Assembly: GCA_029379225.1 (NCBI GenBank)
Contig: JAQYWR010000009.1
Location: 1 to 64,000, forward strand
DNA length: 64,000 nt
Source of the DNA: Nostoc sp. S4
Lineage (GTDB): Bacteria; Cyanobacteriota; Cyanobacteriia; Cyanobacteriales; Nostocaceae
Reading direction: 5' to 3'
The notes below the pieces were generated by a model. The model did no database searches. It worked only from the letters and a program-made list of their open reading frames with translations, and had not been told where the DNA came from. This document shows, piece by piece, positions 18,815-28,190 of this stretch. Positions within the stretch are counted from its first letter, which is position 1. Each line of letters opens with the position of its first letter. The position numbers and the translations under genes are program-made.

Positions 18815-20512
18815 ATGCAGGTCTATTGTAGTAAACAACACACAAATGATAATGGTAACCGCTTTTGTACCCATTGCGGCGAACCATTAGCTCTTGGTGT
18901 CGGGCAGGTGATTGATAATCGCTATCAAATTATACGTCAACTAGGCCAAGGCGGCTTTGGACGCACTTATTTAGCGAAGGATAAAAATAAATCCGATCGA
19001 ACCTGTGTGCTGAAGGAATTTGCACCCCAAGTACAAGAAAAACAAGATTTACAAAAAGCTAAAGAGTTATTTGAGCGAGAAGCCAATGTCCTGAAAAAAC
19101 TCCAACATCCTCAAATTCCGCGTTTTCACAGCTCGCTACAAGTGAAAATAGGTACTAAAGATTTTTTCTTTTTAGTCCAAGATTATGTAGATGGTGAGAA
19201 TTTTGACCAATTATTAGAACAGCGTCGCACTCAAGGAAAAGCCTTTAGCGAAGAGGAAGTAATTACCCTACTGCAACAGATTTTACCCGTGCTATCCTAC
19301 ATTCACTCACAGGATGTAGTTCACCGCGATATCTCTCCCGATAATTTAATTTTGCGGCGTTCTGATAATTTACCAGTACTGATTGATTTTGGTGGCGTCA
19401 AACAATTACCAGCTTCTCAAGGTTTTTGGCGCACTCAGTTGGTTGGGAATAACACTTTGCTGGGTAAAAAAGGTTATGCTCCAGAGGAGCAGCTACGGCA
19501 AGGCAAAGCATTTTTTAATAGTGATTTATACTCTTTAGCGGTAACTGCATTAGTATTATTGACGGCACAGGAACCGCAAAAATTATACGATAGCTATCAA
19601 GGAATTTGGTACTGGGGCAAGCAAATCCAAGTCAGTCCCCGACTGGAGTCGGTGTTAAAAAAGATGCTGGCTTATAAACCGAGCGATCGCTATCAACGAG
19701 CCGAGCAAATCTTCAAAGATTTACCATCGCCAAATGCAACTCAACCTTCGCCTAATTATGTTACCAAGATTAAGACGATGGTAGTTGCTCCTAGAAGACA
19801 ACGCGCCACTGCTATTGTGAGTAGATTCCACAACAGAACCCAAGCAATTGTTAAATCTGCATCTTTCCCCGTTTGGATTCGCCCTTTTGTGATGAGTTTG
19901 GGTGGCACAGCTTTAGTTGTCTTAACTGGTGCAGGTGCTTGGGCGGTGGTAAACGCAGTCATTAAGAGCGTATCTTCAATCAGCATACCATCTATTTCCT
20001 TACCGCAAATTCCCCAATTCCCTAATCCTAGCGGTCAACCAGTCGGCGAGGGAGGTACAAGTGACAAACCTCAGCAAATTATCAGTCGTCGTCAACAGCT
20101 AGAAATTCCCGAAGGATTTTTTATTCGTACAGTGGATGATTTATTTTATACAAAGAAACCAGAATTAAAAGGACGCAGCCTGACATCTAAAGCTGAAGAT
20201 GGGGGTTTACGGGATGAATGGTACGGTATCGCCGACGAGTTGTTGAATAAACTAGAACAAGCTAACCTCAGTACAGCAGCGCGTCAGAAACTAGGAAATT
20301 ATACTACACAAGATTACGAAAGATGGAGACGACAAGCACGAGCGGGAGAATTCAAAGACTATACAATTAGTCAGTTGAACAAAGATACAAATGAAAAGTT
20401 CGATCGCTTGTTCCCTGGTCAGCAGCGTGGGAAACTGAATCAACAAACTTTCGGTCAAATTTGGTATGCGATCGCAGCCGACCAAATTAGTAAAGTACAA
20501 TCTAGCAAGTAA
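18815..20512 (+). CDS. membrane Ser/Thr protein kinase with 4-Cys zinc-ribbon prefix
   Basis: About 565 residues from ATG 18815 (a TTG at 18806 is in frame). Order: a zinc ribbon with CSKQHTNDNGNRFCTHCG; a Hanks-type kinase domain (about 30-300) with GQGGFGRTYLA, catalytic Lys in VLKEF, HRDISPDNLI and DFGG; a basic linker; one membrane helix near 355-380 (SLGGTALVVLTGAGAWAVV); and an extracytoplasmic domain (about 420-560) starting RRQQLEIPEGFFIRTVDDLF. The HRD and DFG motifs indicate an active kinase. The same C-terminal domain recurs in the next gene, so the two are tandem paralogues. Ligand and substrates unknown. Confidence 0.92.
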   Translation: MQVYCSKQHTNDNGNRFCTHCGEPLALGVGQVIDNRYQIIRQLGQGGFGRTYLAKDKNKSDRTCVLKEFAPQVQEKQDLQKAKELFEREANVLKKLQHPQIPRFHSSLQVKIGTKDFFFLVQDYVDGENFDQLLEQRRTQGKAFSEEEVITLLQQILPVLSYIHSQDVVHRDISPDNLILRRSDNLPVLIDFGGVKQLPASQGFWRTQLVGNNTLLGKKGYAPEEQLRQGKAFFNSDLYSLAVTALVLLTAQEPQKLYDSYQGIWYWGKQIQVSPRLESVLKKMLAYKPSDRYQRAEQIFKDLPSPNATQPSPNYVTKIKTMVVAPRRQRATAIVSRFHNRTQAIVKSASFPVWIRPFVMSLGGTALVVLTGAGAWAVVNAVIKSVSSISIPSISLPQIPQFPNPSGQPVGEGGTSDKPQQIISRRQQLEIPEGFFIRTVDDLFYTKKPELKGRSLTSKAEDGGLRDEWYGIADELLNKLEQANLSTAARQKLGNYTTQDYERWRRQARAGEFKDYTISQLNKDTNEKFDRLFPGQQRGKLNQQTFGQIWYAIAADQISKVQSSK

Positions 20513-20532
20513 CGGGACTGGGGACACGGGGA

Positions 20533-20560
20533 ATGACAAATGACAAATGACAAATGACAA
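20533..20560. repeat. four heptamer repeats (ATGACAA) ending on a start codon
   Basis: ATGACAA occurs at 20533, 20540, 20547 and 20554. Each copy carries an ATG, but the register shifts by one base per copy and upstream copies run quickly into a TGA, so only the last copy (20554) opens the second kinase gene. This is a heptanucleotide short tandem repeat of the type known from heterocystous cyanobacteria. Confidence 0.8.
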
Positions 20561-22692
20561 AATTATATTGTTCTAAGGGACATGAAAATTCCCCAGATAG
20601 TCGCTTTTGTCTCCAGTGTGGTGAAAAATTGGATACACCCATGAGTAATGGTATACAAGCAGGATTAACTTTAGGCGGTCGCTATGTAATTGTGCGTCAA
20701 CTCGGTCAAGGTGGCTTTGGACGCACTTATTTAGCTGAAGATGTTAACCGTTTCCGCGAACTTTGTGTTTTAAAGGAATTTTCTCCCCAAGTTCAAACCG
20801 CTTACGTTGTCGAAAAAGCTGAAGAACTTTTTGAAAGAGAAGCGAGTGTTCTCTATAAACTACAACATCCCCAAATTCCCCGCTTCCGCGAACTGCTTCG
20901 CACTAACTTACAGGGCAGAGAATATCTGTTTTTAGTGCAAGATTATGTAGAAGGGGAAACTTACAGCTTTTTGTTAAATGCCAGGACAAGGCAAGGTTTG
21001 CGCTTTACAGAAGCCGAAGTCCGCCAATTATTGCAGCAAATTTTGCCTGTGTTGGAGTACATCCACTCACTAGGCGTGATTCATCGAGATATTTCTCCAG
21101 ATAATTTAATACTTCGTACCGTTGACCAATTACCAGTATTAATCGATTTTGGTGGTGTCAAACAAGTAGTAGCAACTGTAGCTTCCCAATATTATCAACC
21201 CGGTGTAGTCCCATCTTCCCCATCACCAACTCTATTAGGTAAAATCGGATTTGCTCCGCCAGAACAAATGCAAACTGGGCTGGTATCTCCTCACAGCGAC
21301 TTGTATGCTTTGGCAGCAACAATGTTGGTTTTACTGACAGGCAAGCTACCCCAAGAATTAATTGATACTTATAATTTAACTTGGCAGTGGCGACGAGAAG
21401 TGAGCCTCAGTCCCCTTTTGGGACAAGTATTAGATAAAATGCTATCTGCCAGACCGGGCGATCGCTATCAATCAGCCCGTCAAGTCCTCGAAGTCCTCAA
21501 CCCTCCCCCAGTCAACTATCCCCCCACGCAATATCCCACCCCACCACAACCTACATCCGCCACCGTCGCCGTTTCTCCCCCTCCTCCCCCATCTCCCTTA
21601 TATTCCTCATCTCCTCAGCCCACAAGCTGGTGGACACCAACAAAAACCTTCGTAGCAGTACTGGTAGCAGTTGGTACAACTGGATTAATTTTTTGGGGAG
21701 TAAATAGCAGCCGCCATTCAGGAGAAATTCAACCTACTCCTACAGCCAGCCCAATCCCAACCAACGACCAGCCAACGGACCCCTTAGCGCAATACTCACC
21801 AGCCGAACGCCAGCGCAAACAAAAATTAATCGATCGCCGTCAACAGTTGGGTATTGATGAGAAGTTTTACGTTAACTTAGTGAATCAAGTTTTTTGGGAC
21901 ACAAATCCCAGTTTACGGGGACGGACTCTCAGCAATGGTTCTGAAGACGAGAGTTTGCGGGCACAATGGGATCGAACAGCTTCAGAATTGCTGGAAAAAC
22001 TAGCACTACTGAGTTCAAATTCACGCAGACAACTGGGAAGTTATACAACTGCTGAACGCGATCGCTGGAAAGTAGAAGTCAACCGCATCAACGTTGGCAG
22101 TCGTTCTTTATATGATTTAGGAGACGCAGCCTTTTTTAGTGTATTCCCTGAGCAGCACGGTAAAAATTTTACCGAACAGCCGATTGGACAAGTTTGGTAC
22201 GGATTTGTGAGTGATAAACTCAGTGCTATCCTTGCTGGTAGTGCTTTCCAAAAACTTGTCTTTGATGCAGGTGCGCTTAGTAAAACAGTCAGCGGTACTC
22301 TTCAACCTGGTGGTGGTAAAGTGTTCATTGCTGAACTTGCCAAAGAGCAATCTCTAGACTTGAAGCTAGAAGCAAATTCCCAAATCTTGTTATCAGTCTA
22401 TTCACCCTCAGGCAAAATCCGATTTTTAGAAGATTCTACCAAGCGTAGTTTGTTAGCTAAATTATCAGAAAATGGTTTTTACGAGTTTGTGGTCGTTTCC
22501 ACTGCAACGAAACCAGTCGATTATCAACTCAATATCATAGCAGAAACTCCTACCCCACCCCCAACTCCCACACCAACGCCCACGGAAACACCTACGCCTA
22601 CGCCAACTCCTACACCAACTCTCATACCAACTCCCACACAAACCTCCACACCTGAACCTACACCGACGCCTAGTGCTGAGGTGACACCTTAA
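20554..22692 (+). CDS. membrane Ser/Thr protein kinase with zinc-ribbon prefix, PPC-like domain and Thr-Pro tail
   Basis: A 712-residue paralogue of the preceding kinase. It has the Cys ribbon CSKGHENSPDSRFCLQCG; a kinase domain (about 40-320) with GQGGFGRTYLAED, VLKEF, HRDISPDNLIL and DFGGVKQ; a Pro-rich linker; a membrane helix near 367-387; and the shared domain starting RRQQLGIDEKFYVNLVNQVF (about 430-560). A further beta-rich domain (about 568-665) resembles bacterial pre-peptidase C-terminal (PPC) domains. The tail is Thr-Pro-rich. Catalytic motifs are intact. It begins 41 bp after its paralogue, so co-transcription is likely. The extra PPC-like domain and TP tail point to an extracytoplasmic, perhaps wall-contacting, sensor (inference). 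Confidence 0.92.
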   Translation: MTKLYCSKGHENSPDSRFCLQCGEKLDTPMSNGIQAGLTLGGRYVIVRQLGQGGFGRTYLAEDVNRFRELCVLKEFSPQVQTAYVVEKAEELFEREASVLYKLQHPQIPRFRELLRTNLQGREYLFLVQDYVEGETYSFLLNARTRQGLRFTEAEVRQLLQQILPVLEYIHSLGVIHRDISPDNLILRTVDQLPVLIDFGGVKQVVATVASQYYQPGVVPSSPSPTLLGKIGFAPPEQMQTGLVSPHSDLYALAATMLVLLTGKLPQELIDTYNLTWQWRREVSLSPLLGQVLDKMLSARPGDRYQSARQVLEVLNPPPVNYPPTQYPTPPQPTSATVAVSPPPPPSPLYSSSPQPTSWWTPTKTFVAVLVAVGTTGLIFWGVNSSRHSGEIQPTPTASPIPTNDQPTDPLAQYSPAERQRKQKLIDRRQQLGIDEKFYVNLVNQVFWDTNPSLRGRTLSNGSEDESLRAQWDRTASELLEKLALLSSNSRRQLGSYTTAERDRWKVEVNRINVGSRSLYDLGDAAFFSVFPEQHGKNFTEQPIGQVWYGFVSDKLSAILAGSAFQKLVFDAGALSKTVSGTLQPGGGKVFIAELAKEQSLDLKLEANSQILLSVYSPSGKIRFLEDSTKRSLLAKLSENGFYEFVVVSTATKPVDYQLNIIAETPTPPPTPTPTPTETPTPTPTPTPTLIPTPTQTSTPEPTPTPSAEVTP

Positions 22693-22725
22693 AGTAATTA
22701 AGGGACTGATAAATAAAACATAGTT

Positions 22726-23685
22726 CTATTTTTTAGATATTTCTAATTTCTTAAAAGAGTTGGAGAGAGGTTGAGCTTTTAACACTGAAGCTGCATAGTC
22801 GGCTATGACTTTATGACCAGCAGTTGTAGGGTGAATACTGTCCCAGAAGAAGAAATTATTCTGGTTAGTCTTACACTCCAATGATGGATTAGAAGGAGGT
22901 AAGGTTATTAAAACTGAGTTACCTAAGCAAGAGTCAGTCACATTTGTGAAACCATATCGTCTAGAATTGGCTAAAATATCTTGAAATAAAGAATTAACAT
23001 CTAAAAAAATGATATTTATATTTAATTGTTGCCTTAGCAAATTAAGGTTTTTAATTAACTCCACATTATATTCATTTACAGAATCGTTGAGTTGTTTGGA
23101 GATTGGACTATTTCTCGTACCTGGTAAATTACCCAAATTAATTAAATTAGCTACCAAAATATTTTTAGCTCCAACAGCCGCAAGAGTACGTATTCCTATT
23201 AATATATTTGTAACTGATTGACTAGAATTTATAATATGTTCAAAGTCAAAAAAGTCATTAGTACCGCCCCATACAATATAAAGTGCATTTGGATTAACTG
23301 ATTTATTCTCTGTTGTAAATTTATTAATCTGAGACAAAACTCCTGTTAAATATAAACCAGGTATAGGAGGTATATTAACGTTATATAACCCAGACTTAGC
23401 ACCACCAACAGCAAAGTTAGTATTGGGAGACGGGTTTAAGCCTATATCTTGTGCAAGATATTCTACCCAAACTGACCCATTAGAAAAGCGTCTATCTTTA
23501 TAGGGATGGGGAGGAATACCTACAGACAATTCATTTTTTGTAATTTTGTAAAAATTCCCATCATCAGAAAAACTGTCACCAAATACATAAATCTGCTCAA
23601 AATCAGCAGCATTTGCCTTCAGTGTAAACATAAATGAAAACAATGAAACCAGAGAAATTGCCGCAGTAAAAATTGTCTTTTGCAT
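22726..23685 (-). CDS. secreted GDSL-family lipase/esterase
   Basis: 319 residues with a signal peptide (hydrophobic 8-22, cleavage plausible after LKANA). Block I is VFGDSFSDDGN with the nucleophilic Ser; block III contains GGTNDFFDF; block V is DSIHPTTAGH with the catalytic Asp and His. This arrangement is the SGNH/GDSL plant-type or thermolabile-hemolysin/phospholipase subgroup. The enzyme should hydrolyse esters outside the cytoplasmic membrane. It is convergent with the kinase gene (33 bp between stops), is AT-rich, and has no operon partner. Exact substrate unknown. Confidence 0.92.
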   Translation of the reverse strand: MQKTIFTAAISLVSLFSFMFTLKANAADFEQIYVFGDSFSDDGNFYKITKNELSVGIPPHPYKDRRFSNGSVWVEYLAQDIGLNPSPNTNFAVGGAKSGLYNVNIPPIPGLYLTGVLSQINKFTTENKSVNPNALYIVWGGTNDFFDFEHIINSSQSVTNILIGIRTLAAVGAKNILVANLINLGNLPGTRNSPISKQLNDSVNEYNVELIKNLNLLRQQLNINIIFLDVNSLFQDILANSRRYGFTNVTDSCLGNSVLITLPPSNPSLECKTNQNNFFFWDSIHPTTAGHKVIADYAASVLKAQPLSNSFKKLEISKK

Positions 23686-23845
23686 AATATCTATTGTTTC
23701 AAAACTTTCACAGATTGACTTATATATTCAAAGAACTTACTCTTTTTTGAATATCATTTAAAAAGTTTTGAATCAATAAAAATGCAACACAATAAGAGCT
23801 AGTTTATAAAGCGAAGCAAAAACGGGTTGCAGTAAAAGCTACTTC

Positions 23846-24463
23846 CTAATCAAAATCTGTGGGTAAATCTGGTTGGCGATAATGTTGAAAAATTCGGGTG
23901 ATTTGTGCTGGCGTCACGCGTCCAATAGAAAGTTCTGGTAACGCATCCTCAGCAAAAAAATCTACTGCTTCAGTTTCAATACTTGATGATGGAGAACCAC
24001 CAATAAGTTCGCAGTGAAAAAATAACTTATAGATATAAAACGGAAAGGGTGGATGTCCCTGTTTGTTTCTGTCATAAACTGCTAATAATTTAGTAGCGCG
24101 TACCTGATATCCAGATTCTTCATATACTTCTTTGACGACTACTTCACTGGGAGACTCCCCAACATCAGCCCATCCACCAGGTAAAGTCCAAAAACCATCG
24201 GATCTTTCTTTGACTAACAATATAGTATCGTCACGAAAAATTGCTGCTCGGACATCAACTTTCGGAGTTGCATATCCTACTTCACGGCTAAATAAATCAA
24301 GTATATAGCTGTGTTCGACATTTGAATAAGTCGCCATCATTTCTGTGGCGATCGCTCGTAATTGTTTATAGCGTTCGATATCAAAAGGGCTTTCAGAGTA
24401 GGTAAGACCATTTTGGGCGATCGCTTGTAACTTTTGCGCCCATTCCAGCCATTTAATTTCCAC
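23846..24463 (-). CDS. NUDIX hydrolase with N-terminal NUDIX-associated helical domain
   Basis: About 205 residues. I chose GTG 24463, which begins VEIKWLEWAQKL and has GGAAAA seven bases upstream, over an in-frame TTG at 24499. The N-terminal 60 residues are helical and typical of NUDIX_N domains in ADP-ribose/NDP-sugar-type enzymes. The NUDIX box runs GGWADVGESPSEVVVKEVYE then ESG near 115-137, with Lys replacing the usual Arg before the first Glu of REUXEE. It probably hydrolyses a nucleoside diphosphate linked to another moiety; the substrate is not assignable. It is the third co-directional gene after the AAA ATPase and DUF4276 genes, with a 53-bp gap. Confidence 0.88.
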   Translation of the reverse strand: MEIKWLEWAQKLQAIAQNGLTYSESPFDIERYKQLRAIATEMMATYSNVEHSYILDLFSREVGYATPKVDVRAAIFRDDTILLVKERSDGFWTLPGGWADVGESPSEVVVKEVYEESGYQVRATKLLAVYDRNKQGHPPFPFYIYKLFFHCELIGGSPSSSIETEAVDFFAEDALPELSIGRVTPAQITRIFQHYRQPDLPTDFD

Positions 24464-24516
24464 AGTTTTTTCCAAGTTTATGTAAGTTAGTCCAAGCAAG
24501 TCCTGATTAATAAATT

Positions 24517-25101
24517 TTATTTGACGATGCTTCTTAGTCCATCTCTAAAAATCTGAAAACTTCTAGAGAGGTTGTTTTCTACATCCATGTGCGGAGAAAC
24601 TTTCTCCGCAAAGTTTATTTTTTGTAAACCTGTCTCATAACCATATTTTTTTAGGATCTTATCTAGTTGCTCCCATGTACCACCTTTGATAGTATCTGGA
24701 TTCCGAAATTTGGCTTGCTGGGATAAAGAAACAGGAATCTTTTGATATTCAGCCCTAATTGCTGTCACATCACCTATAAACCATGACTCCAGTTCTTCTA
24801 CAGCAATTCTATGGAGAACAATATTTCCTTTGTGTTTAGTCACAACACTACTAGCATCACAAAGTTTCCTCTTTAATTCTTGGCAATCACATCTATCTTC
24901 ATCTACTATAATCACGATCCGCCAGTCATCCTGCACAGAGTTAGCATAAGCTTTCATCCGCTCAGGCAGTCTTTTTAAAAGTCTATCTTTATTTTGAAAG
25001 TTATGAATTTTTAGCGTATGAGTATCACCTATAATTTTAGGGACAATAAAATTTAAAGCAACTTCAGTTGAAGGTTCTTCTACTAAAAACTCTATATGCA
25101 T
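24517..25101 (-). CDS. DUF4276 family protein (TOPRIM-like), partner of AAA ATPase
   Basis: 194 residues resembling DUF4276. The pattern is an N-terminal acidic motif (FLVEEPSTE), a hydrophobic strand ending in the acidic cluster VDEDRCDC near 67-74, and EELESWF near 102-108. These acidic positions are what a TOPRIM-type metal site would use; the fold assignment is inference. It begins 11 bp after the ATPase stop and is clearly co-transcribed with it. ATPase plus TOPRIM-like pairs are known in defence modules such as PARIS (AriA/AriB) and, fused, in OLD nucleases. A nuclease effector role is plausible but unproven. Confidence 0.82.
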   Translation of the reverse strand: MHIEFLVEEPSTEVALNFIVPKIIGDTHTLKIHNFQNKDRLLKRLPERMKAYANSVQDDWRIVIIVDEDRCDCQELKRKLCDASSVVTKHKGNIVLHRIAVEELESWFIGDVTAIRAEYQKIPVSLSQQAKFRNPDTIKGGTWEQLDKILKKYGYETGLQKINFAEKVSPHMDVENNLSRSFQIFRDGLRSIVK

Positions 25102-25112
25102 AATTGCTACTA

Positions 25113-26285
25113 CTAGTAAGGTAATCCTCTAAGATATCCCTCAGACCAGAGATCACCTAAGCCTGCTTGAGATTCTATAAAATATTTAGCATCATGGATT
25201 TGGTCAGCCCTTGTAACAGTTGCATAACCCTTCTCATCACGTTGGAAAATCCAGAGTTGTCTAGCATCTTTTATTGTATTAACAAAAAATGGCGAGTGAG
25301 TAGAAACAAATACTTGTGCACGTTGCGAGTAAGCTTGGGCTTCTTCACTTAAAGAATCAAGCAGTCGATGGTGCAGTCCGTTCTCTGGTTCTTCAATGCA
25401 AAGTAATTGAGGAGGATTAGGGTCATTTAATAATATCAAATATGCCAGTAATTTTAGTGTGCCATCTGAAGAAAATCTTGCTAAAAATGGTTTACTAAAA
25501 GGTGCATCTTTAAATAAAAGAGCTAGTCTACCATCAATTGTTGGCTCCGATTCAACTTTTTCTAACTGGGGAACACGGCTAACCAGTAACTTCAAAATTT
25601 TGGATAAAGTTTCTTGATATTCATCAGCAAGGTATTGAACTACATTGGCAATATTGTCTCCTTCACGAGAAAGATGTTCCATTGCACCAGCAGTCGCTAA
25701 CTGACGAGCTTGATCTGGTATGAAATAAGAGAGAAACCATTCCTCAATAAAACGGCGTAGACTAGCAATGCGTGGATTATCTGATAATTGACCTATAGTT
25801 TTAATAGCAAGGGAACTGGGGTCATCCATTTGATAGTGAATTCTTTTGTCATTAATTTCGGGATTTTCACCACTAATTACTTCACCTCCACCATTTTCAA
25901 ACTTAAGAAAATCAAATGGTTTTCCATGAGAACCGCGCTTCCATTTGAGAGTTTCTCTTGAGACAATTGGTGCTCCATTTTGTAAAGCAATAGCAACTGT
26001 ATAGGTAATTTTAGGAGATTTATTATCTTCACGATATTTAATTAAAATTTCAATTTCTTGACCTTGGCAATCACGGGAGATAACTTCTTGAAATCTTCCT
26101 CGCTTTTCTAAAGCTTTACGAACATTAGTAGTAAGACAATCTGAAAGAAAACCTATCACATCAAAAAAAGTAGTCTTGCCACTACCATTAGGCCCAAGGA
26201 AAACGGAAAAAGGCTTGATATCTTTTAAGGTAATATTTTGCAAAACCCTATAGTTTTTAACTGAAATTTCTTCAATTCTTGCCAT
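25113..26285 (-). CDS. AAA family (RecF/OLD-type, AAA_21) ATPase
   Basis: A 390-residue ABC-like ATPase. It opens EEISVKNYRVLQNITL, then Walker A GPNGSGKTT at about 32-40. The C-terminal half has the signature-like FSSDGTLKLLAYLILL, Walker B LLCIEEPENGLHHR near 295-308, and the switch His in FVSTHSPFFV. There is a long insertion between the two halves and no fused TOPRIM domain. The adjacent DUF4276 protein would supply it, making a split OLD-like pair. The DNA is AT-rich, with no SMC-like coiled coil. Together the pair is a candidate anti-phage or stress-abortive module; that function is inferred from architecture only. Confidence 0.88.
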   Translation of the reverse strand: MARIEEISVKNYRVLQNITLKDIKPFSVFLGPNGSGKTTFFDVIGFLSDCLTTNVRKALEKRGRFQEVISRDCQGQEIEILIKYREDNKSPKITYTVAIALQNGAPIVSRETLKWKRGSHGKPFDFLKFENGGGEVISGENPEINDKRIHYQMDDPSSLAIKTIGQLSDNPRIASLRRFIEEWFLSYFIPDQARQLATAGAMEHLSREGDNIANVVQYLADEYQETLSKILKLLVSRVPQLEKVESEPTIDGRLALLFKDAPFSKPFLARFSSDGTLKLLAYLILLNDPNPPQLLCIEEPENGLHHRLLDSLSEEAQAYSQRAQVFVSTHSPFFVNTIKDARQLWIFQRDEKGYATVTRADQIHDAKYFIESQAGLGDLWSEGYLRGLPY

Positions 26286-26346
26286 TACATAATCACTTTT
26301 ATAACTTTGGCGATGTAGTTATCAAAAATGTTAACAAAAGCAGTAA

Positions 26347-26366
26347 GGGCACGATATATCGTACCC
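26347..26366 (-). terminator. hairpin downstream of pgk
   Basis: GGGcACGATA/TATCGTaCCC forms a hairpin with a single mismatch 56 bases beyond the pgk stop on the minus strand. No strong T-tract follows, so termination is only a possibility. It lies between pgk and the AAA ATPase gene and would separate their transcripts. Confidence 0.35.
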
Positions 26367-26421
26367 CTACTAAGGATGTTATCAATTAGCCAATGTTGAT
26401 AGTAGGTTTAGAGCTAATCTC

Positions 26422-27624
26422 TTACGCATCATCTAAAGCTGTAATTCCAGGCAATTCCTTGCCTTCGAGTAACTCCAAGCTAGCGCCGCCACCGGTGGAG
26501 ATGTGGCTCATTTGCTCGGCTAAACCGACCTTTTCCACAGCCGCCACCGAGTCGCCGCCGCCGATAATGGTGGTTGTACCAGCTTTGCCGATGTCAGCCA
26601 AAGTGCGGGCGATCGCTTCTGTACCTACCGCAAACTTATCAAACTCAAACACACCCATCGGCCCGTTCCAAATTACCGTTTTGGTATCTTTAAGAGCTTC
26701 TTGGAAAACTTTTACTGAGTCTGGGCCAATATCCAAACCCATACCATCATCAGGGATATTGTCAATGCTAACAGTTGTCGCATTCGCATCGGCAGCAAAT
26801 TTGTCTGCCGATACAATATCTGTAGGTAACAGGAAGGTAACACCACGTTCCTTTGCTTTAGCTTCCAAAGACTTTGCCAATTCTAGCTTGTCTTCTTCTA
26901 CCAGCGACTTACCAACATTCAAACCACGCGCTTTGTAGAAGGTAAAAATCATCCCACCGCCAACGATCAGCTTGTCGCACTTCTCCAGTAGCGTTTCAAT
27001 CACGCCTATTTTACTGGAAACCTTGGAACCACCGATAATTGCTGCCAAAGGACGCTGGGGATTTTCAATGGCGTTTTGGAGATATTCCAATTCCTTCTCA
27101 ACCAAATATCCAGCCACAGAAGGACTCAGGAATTTAGTCACACCTTCAGTAGAAGCATGGGCGCGGTGTGCAGTACCAAAAGCATCATTTACATAAAAAT
27201 CAGCATTGGCTGCCAGTTTTTGGGCAAATTCTGGGTCGTTTTTCTCTTCTTCTTTGTAGAAGCGAACATTTTCCAGTAGCAGCACTTGCCCATTTTCTAG
27301 CGCCGCCACCTTAGCTGCAACTTCATCGCCAATGGAGTCATCAGTTTTGACAACTTCTTGCCCTAATAACTCAGAGAGACGCTTAGCCACGGGTGTCAGG
27401 CGTAATTTCTCATCCACACCCTTGGGACGCCCAAAATGGCTCACGAGAATCACCTTAGCTCCCTTCTGCGTCAAATCTTGGATGGTTGGCAGAGCGGCGC
27501 GAATGCGAGTATCGTCTGTGATATTGCCTGCATCGTCTACAGGCACGTTAAAATCAACCCGCACCAAGGCGCGTTTTCCAGATATATCACTTGCAGACAA
27601 ACTTGCTAAACTTTTTTTGGACAC
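26422..27624 (-). CDS. pgk: phosphoglycerate kinase
   Basis: A 400-residue cytoplasmic enzyme converting 1,3-bisphosphoglycerate and ADP to 3-phosphoglycerate and ATP (reversed in the Calvin cycle). Evidence: the signature [17 protein letters not shown] near residue 17, VSHFGRPKG, the [12 protein letters not shown] substrate site, [13 protein letters not shown], and the C-terminal nucleotide motif [17 protein letters not shown]. The start is GTG 27624, supported by AGGAGA seven bases upstream; no ATG fits as well. The gene is divergent from the universal stress protein gene, with about 90 bp shared. GC-richer than its neighbours. Confidence 0.98.
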   Translation of the reverse strand: MSKKSLASLSASDISGKRALVRVDFNVPVDDAGNITDDTRIRAALPTIQDLTQKGAKVILVSHFGRPKGVDEKLRLTPVAKRLSELLGQEVVKTDDSIGDEVAAKVAALENGQVLLLENVRFYKEEEKNDPEFAQKLAANADFYVNDAFGTAHRAHASTEGVTKFLSPSVAGYLVEKELEYLQNAIENPQRPLAAIIGGSKVSSKIGVIETLLEKCDKLIVGGGMIFTFYKARGLNVGKSLVEEDKLELAKSLEAKAKERGVTFLLPTDIVSADKFAADANATTVSIDNIPDDGMGLDIGPDSVKVFQEALKDTKTVIWNGPMGVFEFDKFAVGTEAIARTLADIGKAGTTTIIGGGDSVAAVEKVGLAEQMSHISTGGGASLELLEGKELPGITALDDA

Positions 27625-27713
27625 AGCAAACTCTCCTGATTGCCTTTTTGTTATTGTTTTGAAAGTAGAACCATCCAGATTTTACCGGAGTCAGGGGTGT
27701 CTAGGTGATAGAG

Positions 27714-28121
27714 ATGTTTAAGACAGTACTATTTCCAATCGATCAAAGCCGGGAAGCCCGGGAAGCTGCTGAGGTAGTTACCAACATTGTCCAAAAGTAT
27801 GGCAGTCGCTTGGTGCTGCTGTCTGTGGTAGAAGAACCACCCCCAGACGCACCTAGTGGAGATCCAATGGTGTCACCAGAGGTAGTTGCCAAACTGCTCC
27901 AAAATGCTCAATCTTTATTTTCTGGTCAAGGAATTCAATCCGAAGTTCTGGAAAGGCAAGGTAAACCAGCTTTTACCATCTGCGATGTCGCTGATGAAAT
28001 TGGGGCAGATTTAATTATCATGGGCTGTCGGGGGCTAGGCTTGACTGAAGACAAAGCCAGTGATAGTGTTACCACTCGCGTGATTAATCTTTCCCCTTGC
28101 CCAGTCTTGATTGTGCCTTAG
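27714..28121 (+). CDS. universal stress protein, UspA family
   Basis: 135 residues from ATG 27714; an in-frame GTG at 27705 would add three residues. It begins FKTVLFPIDQSREAREAAEV, the usual Usp first strand and helix, and carries the ATP-binding style motif IIMGCRGLGL...SVTTRVINLSPCPVLIV at the end, corresponding to G-2x-G-9x-G-(S/T). It probably binds ATP and modulates stress survival. It is followed 25 bp later by a strong bidirectional terminator. Partner unknown. Confidence 0.93.
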   Translation: MFKTVLFPIDQSREAREAAEVVTNIVQKYGSRLVLLSVVEEPPPDAPSGDPMVSPEVVAKLLQNAQSLFSGQGIQSEVLERQGKPAFTICDVADEIGADLIIMGCRGLGLTEDKASDSVTTRVINLSPCPVLIVP

Positions 28122-28146
28122 CAGTGCTGAGCGATGAGTGGTGAAA

Positions 28147-28190
28147 AATTTTAGGCGGTGTTTCAATAGAGTGACACACCGCCTAAAATT
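28147..28190. terminator. strong bidirectional intrinsic terminator
   Basis: A perfect 15-bp stem, AATTTTAGGCGGTGT at 28147-28161 and its complement at 28176-28190, with a 14-base loop. The GC core is flanked by A/T runs, so it can work in both directions. It lies 25 bp after the universal stress protein stop. Confidence 0.85.
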
